From Pseudomonadota bacterium (GTDB lineage Bacteria > Pseudomonadota > Gammaproteobacteria > Xanthomonadales > Xanthomonadaceae), in assembly GCA_023388715.1 (NCBI GenBank), contig JAEWFT010000049.1:7624-71623 (forward strand): DNA of 64,000 nt, written 5' to 3'. Position numbers and translations under genes: made by a program. Positions 27,421 through 34,699 of this stretch are shown here, piece after piece. Position 1 is the first letter of the stretch; each line of letters opens with the position of its first letter. The notes under the pieces were generated by a model, which saw nothing but the letters and a program-made list of their open reading frames with translations, had not been told where the DNA came from and searched no databases.

Positions 27421-28038
27421 ATGCCCGACGCCCTCACCCCCCGCCAGCAGGCCGTGCTGGACTTCATCACCCGCTACCAGCGCGAGCACGGCGTGCCGCC
27501 CACGCTGCAGCAGATCGCCGACGCCTTCGGCTTTGCCCAGGCCTGCGCCGCGCACAAGCATGTCCGGCGCCTGCAGCAGGCCGGCCACCTCCAAGTCCTG
27601 CCGGGGCAGGCGCGCGGCATCCGCCTGCCGCTGGCACGAAAGCCGCGACGCGACGAGGCGCTGCGGCTACCGGTGCTGGGGCGGGTCGCGGCCGGCGTGC
27701 CGATCGGCGCCGATCCCGGCCTGCACCGCGAGCTGCGGCTGGATCCGGCGCTGTTCTCGCTGCGCCCGGACTACCTGTTGCGGGTGCAGGGCGATTCGAT
27801 GATCGACGAGGGCATCCTCGACGGCGACCTGGTCGCGGTGAAGCGCGGCAGCGAGGCGCGCGACGGCCAGGTGGTGGTGGCGCGGCTGGACGAGGAGCTC
27901 ACCATCAAGCGCCTGCAGTATCGCGATGGCGTGCTGCGCCTGCTGCCGCGCAACCCGGCGCACGCGCCGATCGAGGTGCCGCCCGGCAGCGACTTCGCGA
28001 TCGAAGGCGTGTACTGCGGACTGGTGCGCGACGCATGA
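27421..28038 (+). CDS. lexA: LexA repressor of the imuAB-dnaE2 operon
   Basis: Transcriptional repressor of SOS genes, inactivated by RecA-stimulated self-cleavage. The 205-residue protein has an N-terminal winged-helix domain (PRQQAVLDFITRYQREHG, then the recognition helix region QIADAFGFAQACAAHKHV) and a C-terminal S24 peptidase domain. The cleavage pair is Ala 91-Gly 92 in RVAAGVPIG, the nucleophile Ser 126 in GDSMID and the general base Lys 163 in LTIKRL, all intact. The recognition helix differs from the classic LexA sequence, consistent with the second-type LexA usual in this cassette. It overlaps imuA by four bases, so derepression would switch on the whole operon. Whether another lexA exists elsewhere cannot be seen here. 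Confidence 0.92.
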   Translation: MPDALTPRQQAVLDFITRYQREHGVPPTLQQIADAFGFAQACAAHKHVRRLQQAGHLQVLPGQARGIRLPLARKPRRDEALRLPVLGRVAAGVPIGADPGLHRELRLDPALFSLRPDYLLRVQGDSMIDEGILDGDLVAVKRGSEARDGQVVVARLDEELTIKRLQYRDGVLRLLPRNPAHAPIEVPPGSDFAIEGVYCGLVRDA

Positions 28039-28640
28039 GCGCGGTCGCGCTGAAGCCGCTGCTGGACGCGCGCACGCTGTGGCAGGCGGGCCGCCATGTG
28101 CAGGCGCCGGTGGACGCGGAAGCGACCGGCCATGCCGCGCTGGACGCGCTGCTGCCGTGCGGGGGCTGGCCGCGCGGGGCGCTGAGCGAACTGCTGGTGG
28201 CGCACGACGGCGTCGGCGAGCTGGCGCTGCTGTTGCCGATGCTGGCGCGGGTGGCCGCGGGTGGTGGCCGCGTGGTGCTGGTGGCGCCGCCGTACATCCC
28301 GTATCCGCCGGCCTGGCGGCAGCGCGGCATGGCGCTGGAGGCGATGACGGTGCTGGAGGCCGCCCCGCGCGATGCGCCGTGGGCGATGGAACAGTGCCTG
28401 CGCAGCGGGAGTTGCGAAGTGGTGCTGGGCTGGCCGCAGGGTGGCGACGTGCAATCGCTGCGGCGGCTGCAGGTGGCGGCGCAGGCCGGCCGCGCCATCG
28501 GCATCGTGCTGCGCGATGCGAAGCACGCGGCCAACCCCTCGCCGGCCGCGTTGCGGCTGCAGTGCACGCGCGGCGAATGGGCGGTGCGCAAGTGCCGCGG
28601 CGCGGCGGCACCGGCGCGGACCTTCGCGCTGGCGCATTGA
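28035..28640 (+). CDS. imuA: ImuA, SOS mutasome RecA-like accessory protein
   Basis: A 201-residue RecA-fold relative that works with ImuB and DnaE2 in damage-induced mutagenesis. The order of features is an N-terminal LW-AG region, HAALDALLPCGGWPRGALSELL (about 36-57), the vestigial P-loop position GVGELALLLPML near 62, and VLVAPPYIPYPPAWRQRG near 83. There is no canonical Walker A GxxxxGKT, as is normal for ImuA. It starts at the ATG overlapping the lexA stop and is followed nine bases later by imuB. Confidence 0.88.
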   Translation: MSAVALKPLLDARTLWQAGRHVQAPVDAEATGHAALDALLPCGGWPRGALSELLVAHDGVGELALLLPMLARVAAGGGRVVLVAPPYIPYPPAWRQRGMALEAMTVLEAAPRDAPWAMEQCLRSGSCEVVLGWPQGGDVQSLRRLQVAAQAGRAIGIVLRDAKHAANPSPAALRLQCTRGEWAVRKCRGAAAPARTFALAH

Positions 28641-28649
28641 GCCGTCGCG

Positions 28650-30098
28650 ATGCTGTACGCCTGCATCCTGTTCACCGACCTGGCGATGGACGCCGTGCAG
28701 CGCCGGCGTGCCGATCCCTCGCGGCCGCTGGCGTTGCTGGAAGGCCCGGCGATGCTGCGGCGGGTGGCCGCGGCCAATCCGGCGGCCGCCGCGGCCGGTG
28801 TGCGCGCCGGGATGAAAGCCGCCACCGCGCAACTGCTGTGCCAGGGCCTCGAGACGATGGACATCGGTGCGGCGGACGTGCCGCACTGGCATCGCTTCCT
28901 TGCCGCCTGGGCCTATCGCCACAGCTCGCTCGTCACCATGCAGTGGGAGCACGCGCTGGTGCTGGAGGCGCGCGCCAGCTTCCGCCTGTTCGGGCCGTGG
29001 CCGCGTTTCGAAGCGCGCTTGCGCGGCGAACTGGTGTCGCTGGGTTTCGCGCACCGCATCGCGCTGGCGCCAACACCGCGCGCCGCGCGGGTGCTGGCAG
29101 GCGTGCGCGACGGATTGGCGATCGAATCGGTGGCAGCGCTGCGCGACGTGCTCGGCCAGGTTCCCTTGCCGGCGGCGCTGCTGCCGGGCGATGCCGCGCC
29201 GCGGCTGGCGCAGATGGGCATCAAGCAGCTGGCGCAGCTCCGCGAGTTGCCGCGCGATGGCCTGCGCCGCCGCTTCGGTCAGGCGCTGCTGGATCACCTG
29301 GATGCGTTGCATGGCCAGCGCGACGATCCGCTCGCGCTGTACCAGCCGCCGGACCAGTTCGACGCGCGCATCGAGCTGGGCTACGAGACCGACAACGCGC
29401 AGGCGCTGCTGTTCCCGCTGAAGCGGCTGCTGGCCGACCTGGCCACCTTCCTGTCGATCCGCGACGAGGGCGTGCAGCGCTTCGAGCTGCGGCTGGAGCA
29501 CGAGCGCGACGGCTTCATCGGCGAAAAGGCGCCGCAGGCCACGCGGGTGGAGGTGGGGCTGCTGGCCGCCGAACGCGCCCCGGCCCTGCTGCTCGAGCTG
29601 GCGCGCAACCGGCTGGAGCGTGTGCAGGTCGCGCGGGCGGTGGTTGCCTTGCGGCTGGTGGCCGATGCGCTGCCGCCGTTCGTGCCCGCAAGCCGCGACC
29701 TGTTCGATGCCCGGCCGCAGCAGGCGCAGGACTGGTCGCAGCTGCGCGAGCGTCTGCGGGCGCGGCTGGGCGAGGCCGCGGTCTACCAGCTGCGCTGCAT
29801 GCCGGACCCGCGCCCCGAGCGCGCATTCCGGCGGGCGGCGGAGGGCGAACCGGCGGGCGATGGCACGGCGGTGGTGTTGCCCGCGCGCCCGGCCTGGCTG
29901 TTGCCGAAACCCGTCCCGTTGCGCGATCACGGCACGCGCATCCTTGCCGGTCCCGAGCGCCTGGAAAGCGGCTGGTGGGACGGCGCCGACGCGCGTCGCG
30001 ACTACTACGTGCTGCAGCTGTCCACCGGCCAGCGCGCCTGGGCCTTCGCGCCCCCCGGCGAGCAGGATGGCTGGATGCTGCAGGGATTCTTCGCGTGA
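28650..30098 (+). CDS. imuB: ImuB, inactive Y-family polymerase homologue
   Basis: A 482-residue Y-family DNA polymerase homologue that bridges the sliding clamp and DnaE2 in the mutasome. The N-terminus LYACILFTDLAMDAVQRR replaces the usual FxHIDxDxFFA catalytic start, and the palm acidic residues are not found, so it is expected to be non-catalytic, as in other ImuB proteins. The fingers/palm region spans about residues 1-200, an HhH-like segment (MGIKQLAQLRELPRDGLRRRFG) about 190-211, and the little-finger region about 220-330. The C-terminal part has a WWDGADARRDYYVLQL segment typical of ImuB. It overlaps dnaE2 by four bases. Confidence 0.88.
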   Translation: MLYACILFTDLAMDAVQRRRADPSRPLALLEGPAMLRRVAAANPAAAAAGVRAGMKAATAQLLCQGLETMDIGAADVPHWHRFLAAWAYRHSSLVTMQWEHALVLEARASFRLFGPWPRFEARLRGELVSLGFAHRIALAPTPRAARVLAGVRDGLAIESVAALRDVLGQVPLPAALLPGDAAPRLAQMGIKQLAQLRELPRDGLRRRFGQALLDHLDALHGQRDDPLALYQPPDQFDARIELGYETDNAQALLFPLKRLLADLATFLSIRDEGVQRFELRLEHERDGFIGEKAPQATRVEVGLLAAERAPALLLELARNRLERVQVARAVVALRLVADALPPFVPASRDLFDARPQQAQDWSQLRERLRARLGEAAVYQLRCMPDPRPERAFRRAAEGEPAGDGTAVVLPARPAWLLPKPVPLRDHGTRILAGPERLESGWWDGADARRDYYVLQLSTGQRAWAFAPPGEQDGWMLQGFFA

Positions 30099-33000
30099 GC
30101 TGGGACGATGCGATTGATGGCGTGGACCGCGAGACGCCCGGCGCGCGGATGCCGCGCGCGTTGCGCATCGCCCACGCGCTGCCGGCCGATGCCGCCAACG
30201 ACGATCCCGCCGGCGAACTGCCGGCCTATGCCGAACTGCATTGCCTCAGCGAGTTCAGTTTCCTGCGCGGCGTCGGCAGCGCCGAGGAGCTGTTCGCGCG
30301 CGCCCGTGACTGCGGCTACGAGGCGCTGGCGATCACCGACGAATGTTCGCTGGCCGGCATCGTGCGGGCGATGGAGGCATCGGAGGCGACCGGGGTCAGG
30401 CTGGTGGTCGGCAGTGAGTTCACCCTGGCCTGCGGCCTGAAGCTGGTGCTGCTGGTGCAGGACGCCGACGGCTACCAGCGCCTGTGCCAGCTGATCACCA
30501 CCGCGCGCCGCGGCGATGCCAAAAAGGGCAGCTACCGGCTGCGGCGCGCCGACATCGAGGTGCTGGCCGCCGCCGAGGGCCTGCACGGGCTGTTCGCCCT
30601 ATGGTGCCCGGCGCGGATGCCGGAGGCGGGCGAGGGCGAGTGGCTGCGAAGGGTGTTTGGCGAACGCGCGTGGCTGGCGGTGGAGCTGCATCGCCAGGAC
30701 GACGATGCCGCGCGGCTGGCGCTGCTGCTCGCGCTGGCCCAGCAACTGGGGATGCGCGCGCTGGCCAGCGGCGACGTGCACATGGCCAGCCGCCGCCAGC
30801 GCGTGCTGCAGGACACCGCCACCGCCATCCGCGTGGGGCTGCCGCTTTCCGAATGCGGCGCGCACCTGTTCCGCAATGGCGAACGCCACCTGCGCAGCCG
30901 CCGCGCGCTGGGCAACATCCATCCGCATGCGCTGCTGGAGGAGGCCGCGGCGCTGGCGCGACGCTGCACCTTCTCGATGCGCGAGGTGAAGTACCACTAT
31001 CCGCGCGAGCTGGTGCCCGAAGGCCAGACGCCGGCGTCGCACCTGCGCGCGCTGGTCGAGGCCGGCATGCGCTGGCGCTGGCCCGATGGCGTGCCGTCGA
31101 AGATCGCGCGCACCATCGACGAGGAACTGGCGTTGATCGCCGACCTCGGCTACGAGGCCTTCTTCCTGACCGTGCACGACATCGTCCGGTTCGCGGACGC
31201 GCGCGGGATCCTCTGCCAGGGCCGCGGGTCGTCGGCCAATTCGGCGGTCTGCTATGCGCTGGGCATCACCGCGGTCAATCCCGACGAGACCCGCCTGCTG
31301 ATGGCGCGCTTCCTGTCCAAGGATCGCGGCGAACCGCCCGACATCGACGTCGACTTCGAGCACGAGCGGCGCGAGGAAGTCATGCAGTACATCTACCGCA
31401 AGTACGGCCGCGAGCGCGCCGGGCTGGCGGCCACCGTGATCCGCTACCGCGGCAAGAGCGCGGTGCGCGACGTCGCCAGGGCGTTCGGCATGGGCGCCGA
31501 CGAGATGCAGCGGCTCGCCGCCTGCATGGGCTGGGGCAACCGTGGCACGCCACTGGAACAGCGGCTCGGCGAATCCGGCTTCGAGGCGGGCAACCCGCTG
31601 CTGCAACGGGTGCTGGCGCTGGCGGCGATGCTGGAAGGCAAGCCGCGGCACCTGTCGCAGCACGTCGGTGGCTTCGTGATCTCGGATGCGCCGCTGCACC
31701 ACCTGGTGCCGGTGGAAAACGCGGCGATGGCTGGCCGCACGATCATCCAGTGGGAAAAGGACGACCTCGAATCGCTGGGCCTGCTCAAGGTCGACTGCCT
31801 CGCCCTGGGCATGCTGACCTGCATCCGCAAGGCGCTGGAACTGGTGGGGCGGCATCGCGGGCGCGCGCTCACGGTGGCCACCATTCCCGGCGAGGACCGC
31901 CCCACCTACGACATGATCTGCCGCGCCGACACCGTGGGCGTGTTCCAGATCGAATCGCGCGCGCAGATGGCGATGCTGCCGCGGCTGCAGCCGCGCACCT
32001 TCTACGACCTGGTGATCGAGGTGGCGATCGTGCGCCCCGGCCCGATCCAGGGCGGCATGGTGCATCCCTACCTGCGCCGGCGCATGGGCCAGGAGCCGGT
32101 GGCGTTCCCCTCCGCGGGCATCGAGCAGATCCTGGGGCGCACCCTGGGCGTGCCGCTGTTCCAGGAGCAGGTGATGGAGCTGGTGATCCATGCCGGCTAC
32201 ACCCCGGCCGAAGCCGATGGCCTGCGCCGCTCGATGGCGGCGTGGCGGCAGGGTGGCGACATGGAGCAGCATCGCCTGCGCATCGCCGAATGCATGCGCG
32301 CGAAGGGCTACGACGAGGGCTTCATCGCGCAGATCTTCGAGCAGATCAAGGGCTTTGGCTCCTACGGGTTCCCGCAGAGCCATTCGGCCAGCTTCGCCAA
32401 GCTGGTGTATGCCAGCTGCTGGCTGAAGCGGCACGAGCCGGCGGCGTTCTATTGCGCGCTGCTGAATTCGCAGCCGATGGGGTTCTACTCGCCGGCGCAG
32501 ATCGTGCAGGACGCCCGGCGCGCCAATGGCGAGCGCGCGGCGATCGGATTCCTGCCGGTGGACGTGCAGCACAGTGAATACGACTACATCCTGGTGGGGC
32601 AGGCCGGGGATGCGCGGCAACCGGACATCCGCATCGGCCTGCGCGCGATCCTGGGGCTGGGCGAAGAGGTGGCCGGACGCATCGTGCAGGCGCGCCTGGC
32701 GGCACCGTTCACTGGCATCGACGACCTGTGCCGGCGCGCGCGGCTGGATGCCAGGGCGCGCGCGGCGCTGGCGGATGCCGGCGCGTTGCGCAGCCTCTCG
32801 CGCCACCGCAACGAGGCGCGCTGGGCGATCGACGGGTTCGAGGCGGACACGCCGCTGCTGCAGCAGTCCACGCCGGAAACGCGGGCGGCGCTGCCGGCCC
32901 CGGCGGTCGCCGAGGAAGTGCTGGCCGACTACCGCCGCACCGGCCTCACCCTTGGCCCGCATCCGTGCGCGCTGCTGCGCGAGGCGCTGCGCAAGCGCCG

Positions 33001-33322
33001 CATCCGCAGTTCCGGTGAGTTGCGCCATCGCCATCATGGCGCCTTCGTGCAGGCTGCCGGCCTCGTCACCCAGCGCCAGCGCCCGGCCACCGCCAGGGGA
33101 ACGATCTTCCTCACCCTCGAGGACGAGGACGGCATGGTCAACGTGCTGGTCTGGCCCGACCTCGCCTCGCGCCAGCGCAAGCCGCTGCTGGAATCGCGCC
33201 TGCTGGCGGTGCGCGGGCGCTGGGAACACGTGGATGGCGTCAGCCACCTGATCGCCGGCCATCTGGAGGACCTCAGTCCGCTGCTGGGCGGGCTGCGCGC
33301 GGAGTCGAGGGATTTCCATTGA
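30095..33322 (+). CDS. dnaE2: error-prone DNA polymerase DnaE2 (ImuC)
   Basis: A C-family polymerase used for SOS mutagenesis with ImuA and ImuB. From the GTG at 30095 it is 1,075 residues, normal for DnaE2 and shorter than replicative DnaE (about 1,160). The N-terminal PHP domain begins at YAELHCLSEFSFLRG near residue 45; the catalytic Asp pair is D418/D420 in PDIDVDFEHERR; a further palm motif, WEKDDLESLGLLKVDCL, is near 552. The C-terminal HhH and OB regions (LEDEDGMVNVLVWP near 1,008) are present. It overlaps imuB (GTGA) and alkB (TTGA), making one coupled run from lexA to alkB. Confidence 0.94.
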   Translation: MSWDDAIDGVDRETPGARMPRALRIAHALPADAANDDPAGELPAYAELHCLSEFSFLRGVGSAEELFARARDCGYEALAITDECSLAGIVRAMEASEATGVRLVVGSEFTLACGLKLVLLVQDADGYQRLCQLITTARRGDAKKGSYRLRRADIEVLAAAEGLHGLFALWCPARMPEAGEGEWLRRVFGERAWLAVELHRQDDDAARLALLLALAQQLGMRALASGDVHMASRRQRVLQDTATAIRVGLPLSECGAHLFRNGERHLRSRRALGNIHPHALLEEAAALARRCTFSMREVKYHYPRELVPEGQTPASHLRALVEAGMRWRWPDGVPSKIARTIDEELALIADLGYEAFFLTVHDIVRFADARGILCQGRGSSANSAVCYALGITAVNPDETRLLMARFLSKDRGEPPDIDVDFEHERREEVMQYIYRKYGRERAGLAATVIRYRGKSAVRDVARAFGMGADEMQRLAACMGWGNRGTPLEQRLGESGFEAGNPLLQRVLALAAMLEGKPRHLSQHVGGFVISDAPLHHLVPVENAAMAGRTIIQWEKDDLESLGLLKVDCLALGMLTCIRKALELVGRHRGRALTVATIPGEDRPTYDMICRADTVGVFQIESRAQMAMLPRLQPRTFYDLVIEVAIVRPGPIQGGMVHPYLRRRMGQEPVAFPSAGIEQILGRTLGVPLFQEQVMELVIHAGYTPAEADGLRRSMAAWRQGGDMEQHRLRIAECMRAKGYDEGFIAQIFEQIKGFGSYGFPQSHSASFAKLVYASCWLKRHEPAAFYCALLNSQPMGFYSPAQIVQDARRANGERAAIGFLPVDVQHSEYDYILVGQAGDARQPDIRIGLRAILGLGEEVAGRIVQARLAAPFTGIDDLCRRARLDARARAALADAGALRSLSRHRNEARWAIDGFEADTPLLQQSTPETRAALPAPAVAEEVLADYRRTGLTLGPHPCALLREALRKRRIRSSGELRHRHHGAFVQAAGLVTQRQRPATARGTIFLTLEDEDGMVNVLVWPDLASRQRKPLLESRLLAVRGRWEHVDGVSHLIAGHLEDLSPLLGGLRAESRDFH

Positions 33323-33900
33323 ACGCCTTCGACCTGTTCGCCGCGCCGTCCGACGACTGCGTGCAGCTGATCGACGATGCAGAAGGCGGCGTGCGCTACT
33401 GGCCGGCGATCGTCGCGCCCGAGCTTGCCGAGCGCTGGTTCGCCGAACTGATGGCGCTGCAGTGGAGCGCCATGCGCCGGCAGATGTACGACCGCGAGGT
33501 CGACGTGCCGCGCCTGCTGTTCCACCGGCGGCTGGACGATCCGGCGTGCCCGGCGCTGCTGCCGGAGATACTCGCTGCCGTGCAGGCGAAGGTCCCCGCC
33601 CCGTACACCGCGGCCGGCCTCAACCTCTACCGCGACGGCGCCGACAGCGTGGCCATGCATGGCGACAAGCTGCACACGCTGGCGCGCGGCCATCCCATCG
33701 CCATCGTTTCGCTGGGCGCGACGCGCCGCATGAACATCCGGGCCCGCACCGGCGGCCGCCAGCGCCACACCCTGGAACTGTCGCCGGGCAGCCTGCTGGC
33801 GATGAGCCACGCCAGCCAGACCACCCATGACCACGGCATCCCCAAGACCACGCGCCCGGTGGGGCCGCGCATGAGCGTGGTGTTCCGGGTGCGACTCTGA
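33319..33900 (+). CDS. AlkB-type 2-oxoglutarate/Fe(II) dioxygenase
   Basis: A 193-residue dioxygenase of the AlkB family, which removes alkyl groups from nucleic acid bases by oxidation. The iron ligands are visible as His 114 and Asp 116 (MHGDK) and His 172 (HDHGIPK), and the 2-oxoglutarate/substrate arginines as Arg 184 and Arg 190 (GPRMSVVFR). The start is a TTG at 33319 overlapping the dnaE2 stop (TTGA) with a GAGGGA site upstream; no ATG lies near the conserved N-terminus. This couples alkylation repair to the SOS polymerase operon. It is shorter than E. coli AlkB (216), and its closest relatives may be AlkB-like proteins of unverified substrate. Confidence 0.85.
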   Translation: MNAFDLFAAPSDDCVQLIDDAEGGVRYWPAIVAPELAERWFAELMALQWSAMRRQMYDREVDVPRLLFHRRLDDPACPALLPEILAAVQAKVPAPYTAAGLNLYRDGADSVAMHGDKLHTLARGHPIAIVSLGATRRMNIRARTGGRQRHTLELSPGSLLAMSHASQTTHDHGIPKTTRPVGPRMSVVFRVRL

Positions 33901-33937
33901 TGCGGGCGCCCACCATACGCTCTGGTATGCTCGCGTC

Positions 33938-34591
33938 ATGTCGCGCGTCGAACCCGTGGTCCGCTTCGTGCCGCACCCACGCGAGGAACTGGCCAACGCG
34001 CTGACCCACGGCGTCGGCGCGGCCGCCGCGCTGGCAGGCGGCGCGGTGCTCGTCACCCTGGCGGCCACGCGCGGCGATGGCTGGCAGCTGGCCGGCGCGA
34101 TCGTGTTCGGGGTGGCCTTGTTGCTGCTCTACACCGCGTCCACCCTGTACCACGCGATCCAGCATCCGGTGGCCAAGGGTCGCCTCAAGGTGTTCGACCA
34201 TTGCGCGATCTACCTGCTGATCGCAGGCACCTATACCCCGTTCACCCTGGTCGGCCTGCGCGGTTCCATCGGATGGTGGCTGTTCGCCACGATCTGGGCG
34301 CTGGCGTTGTTCGGCGTGGTGTTCAAGCTGTTCTACACCGGGCGCTTCAAGCGCCTGTCCACGCTCATCTACATCGCGATGGGCTGGCTGGTCGGGGTCG
34401 CCGCGCGCCCCATGCTGCAGGCGCTGGACGGCGCCACGCTGGTTTGGCTGCTGGCCGGCGGCATCGCCTATACCCTGGGAACGGTGTTCTACCTGCGCCC
34501 GCAACTTCGGTACGCGCACGCGATCTGGCATGCCTTCGTGATCGCCGGCAGCGTCTGCCACTACACCGCGGTGATGCTGCACCTGCTGTAG
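33938..34591 (+). CDS. hemolysin III family membrane protein (YqfA-like)
   Basis: A 217-residue protein with about seven hydrophobic helices, of the hemolysin III/PAQR-like family. The family landmarks are ELANALTHGVGAAAAL near residue 17, the TASTLYHAIQHP motif near 67 and KVFDHCAIYLLIAGTYTPFTL near 84, with the C-terminal HAIWHAFVIAGSVCHY near 192. The conserved His and Asp residues suggest a metal-dependent membrane hydrolase fold, but the name hemolysin is historical and the role in bacteria is unclear. A possible -10 (TATGCT) overlaps an inverted repeat CATAC-N6-GTATG at 33914-33929. Transcription is probably separate from the mutasome operon, although only 37 bases separate them. Confidence 0.85.
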   Translation: MSRVEPVVRFVPHPREELANALTHGVGAAAALAGGAVLVTLAATRGDGWQLAGAIVFGVALLLLYTASTLYHAIQHPVAKGRLKVFDHCAIYLLIAGTYTPFTLVGLRGSIGWWLFATIWALALFGVVFKLFYTGRFKRLSTLIYIAMGWLVGVAARPMLQALDGATLVWLLAGGIAYTLGTVFYLRPQLRYAHAIWHAFVIAGSVCHYTAVMLHLL

Positions 34592-34651
34592 CGCGAGACG
34601 CGTGGGCCGCGTGGTCGGGGCGCCCTCATGGGCGGCGCCGGCCGATAGAGA

Positions 34652-34674
34652 AAAGGCCCGCATTGCGGGCCTTT
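34652..34674. terminator. bidirectional intrinsic terminator
   Basis: A perfect 10-base stem (34652-34661 with 34665-34674) with an ATT loop and A/T-rich feet, placed between convergent genes (the hemolysin III-like gene and the TonB-dependent receptor). The AAA...TTT feet allow it to act in both directions. Confidence 0.75.
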
Positions 34675-34699
34675 CCGTCGTTGGGGTGGCGATGACCGC

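Noticed and set aside
27926..30094. Upstream extension of the dnaE2 frame through imuA and imuB
   Set aside because: The open frame is out of phase with imuA and imuB, which are well supported; DnaE2 begins at GTG 30095 at the imuB overlap.
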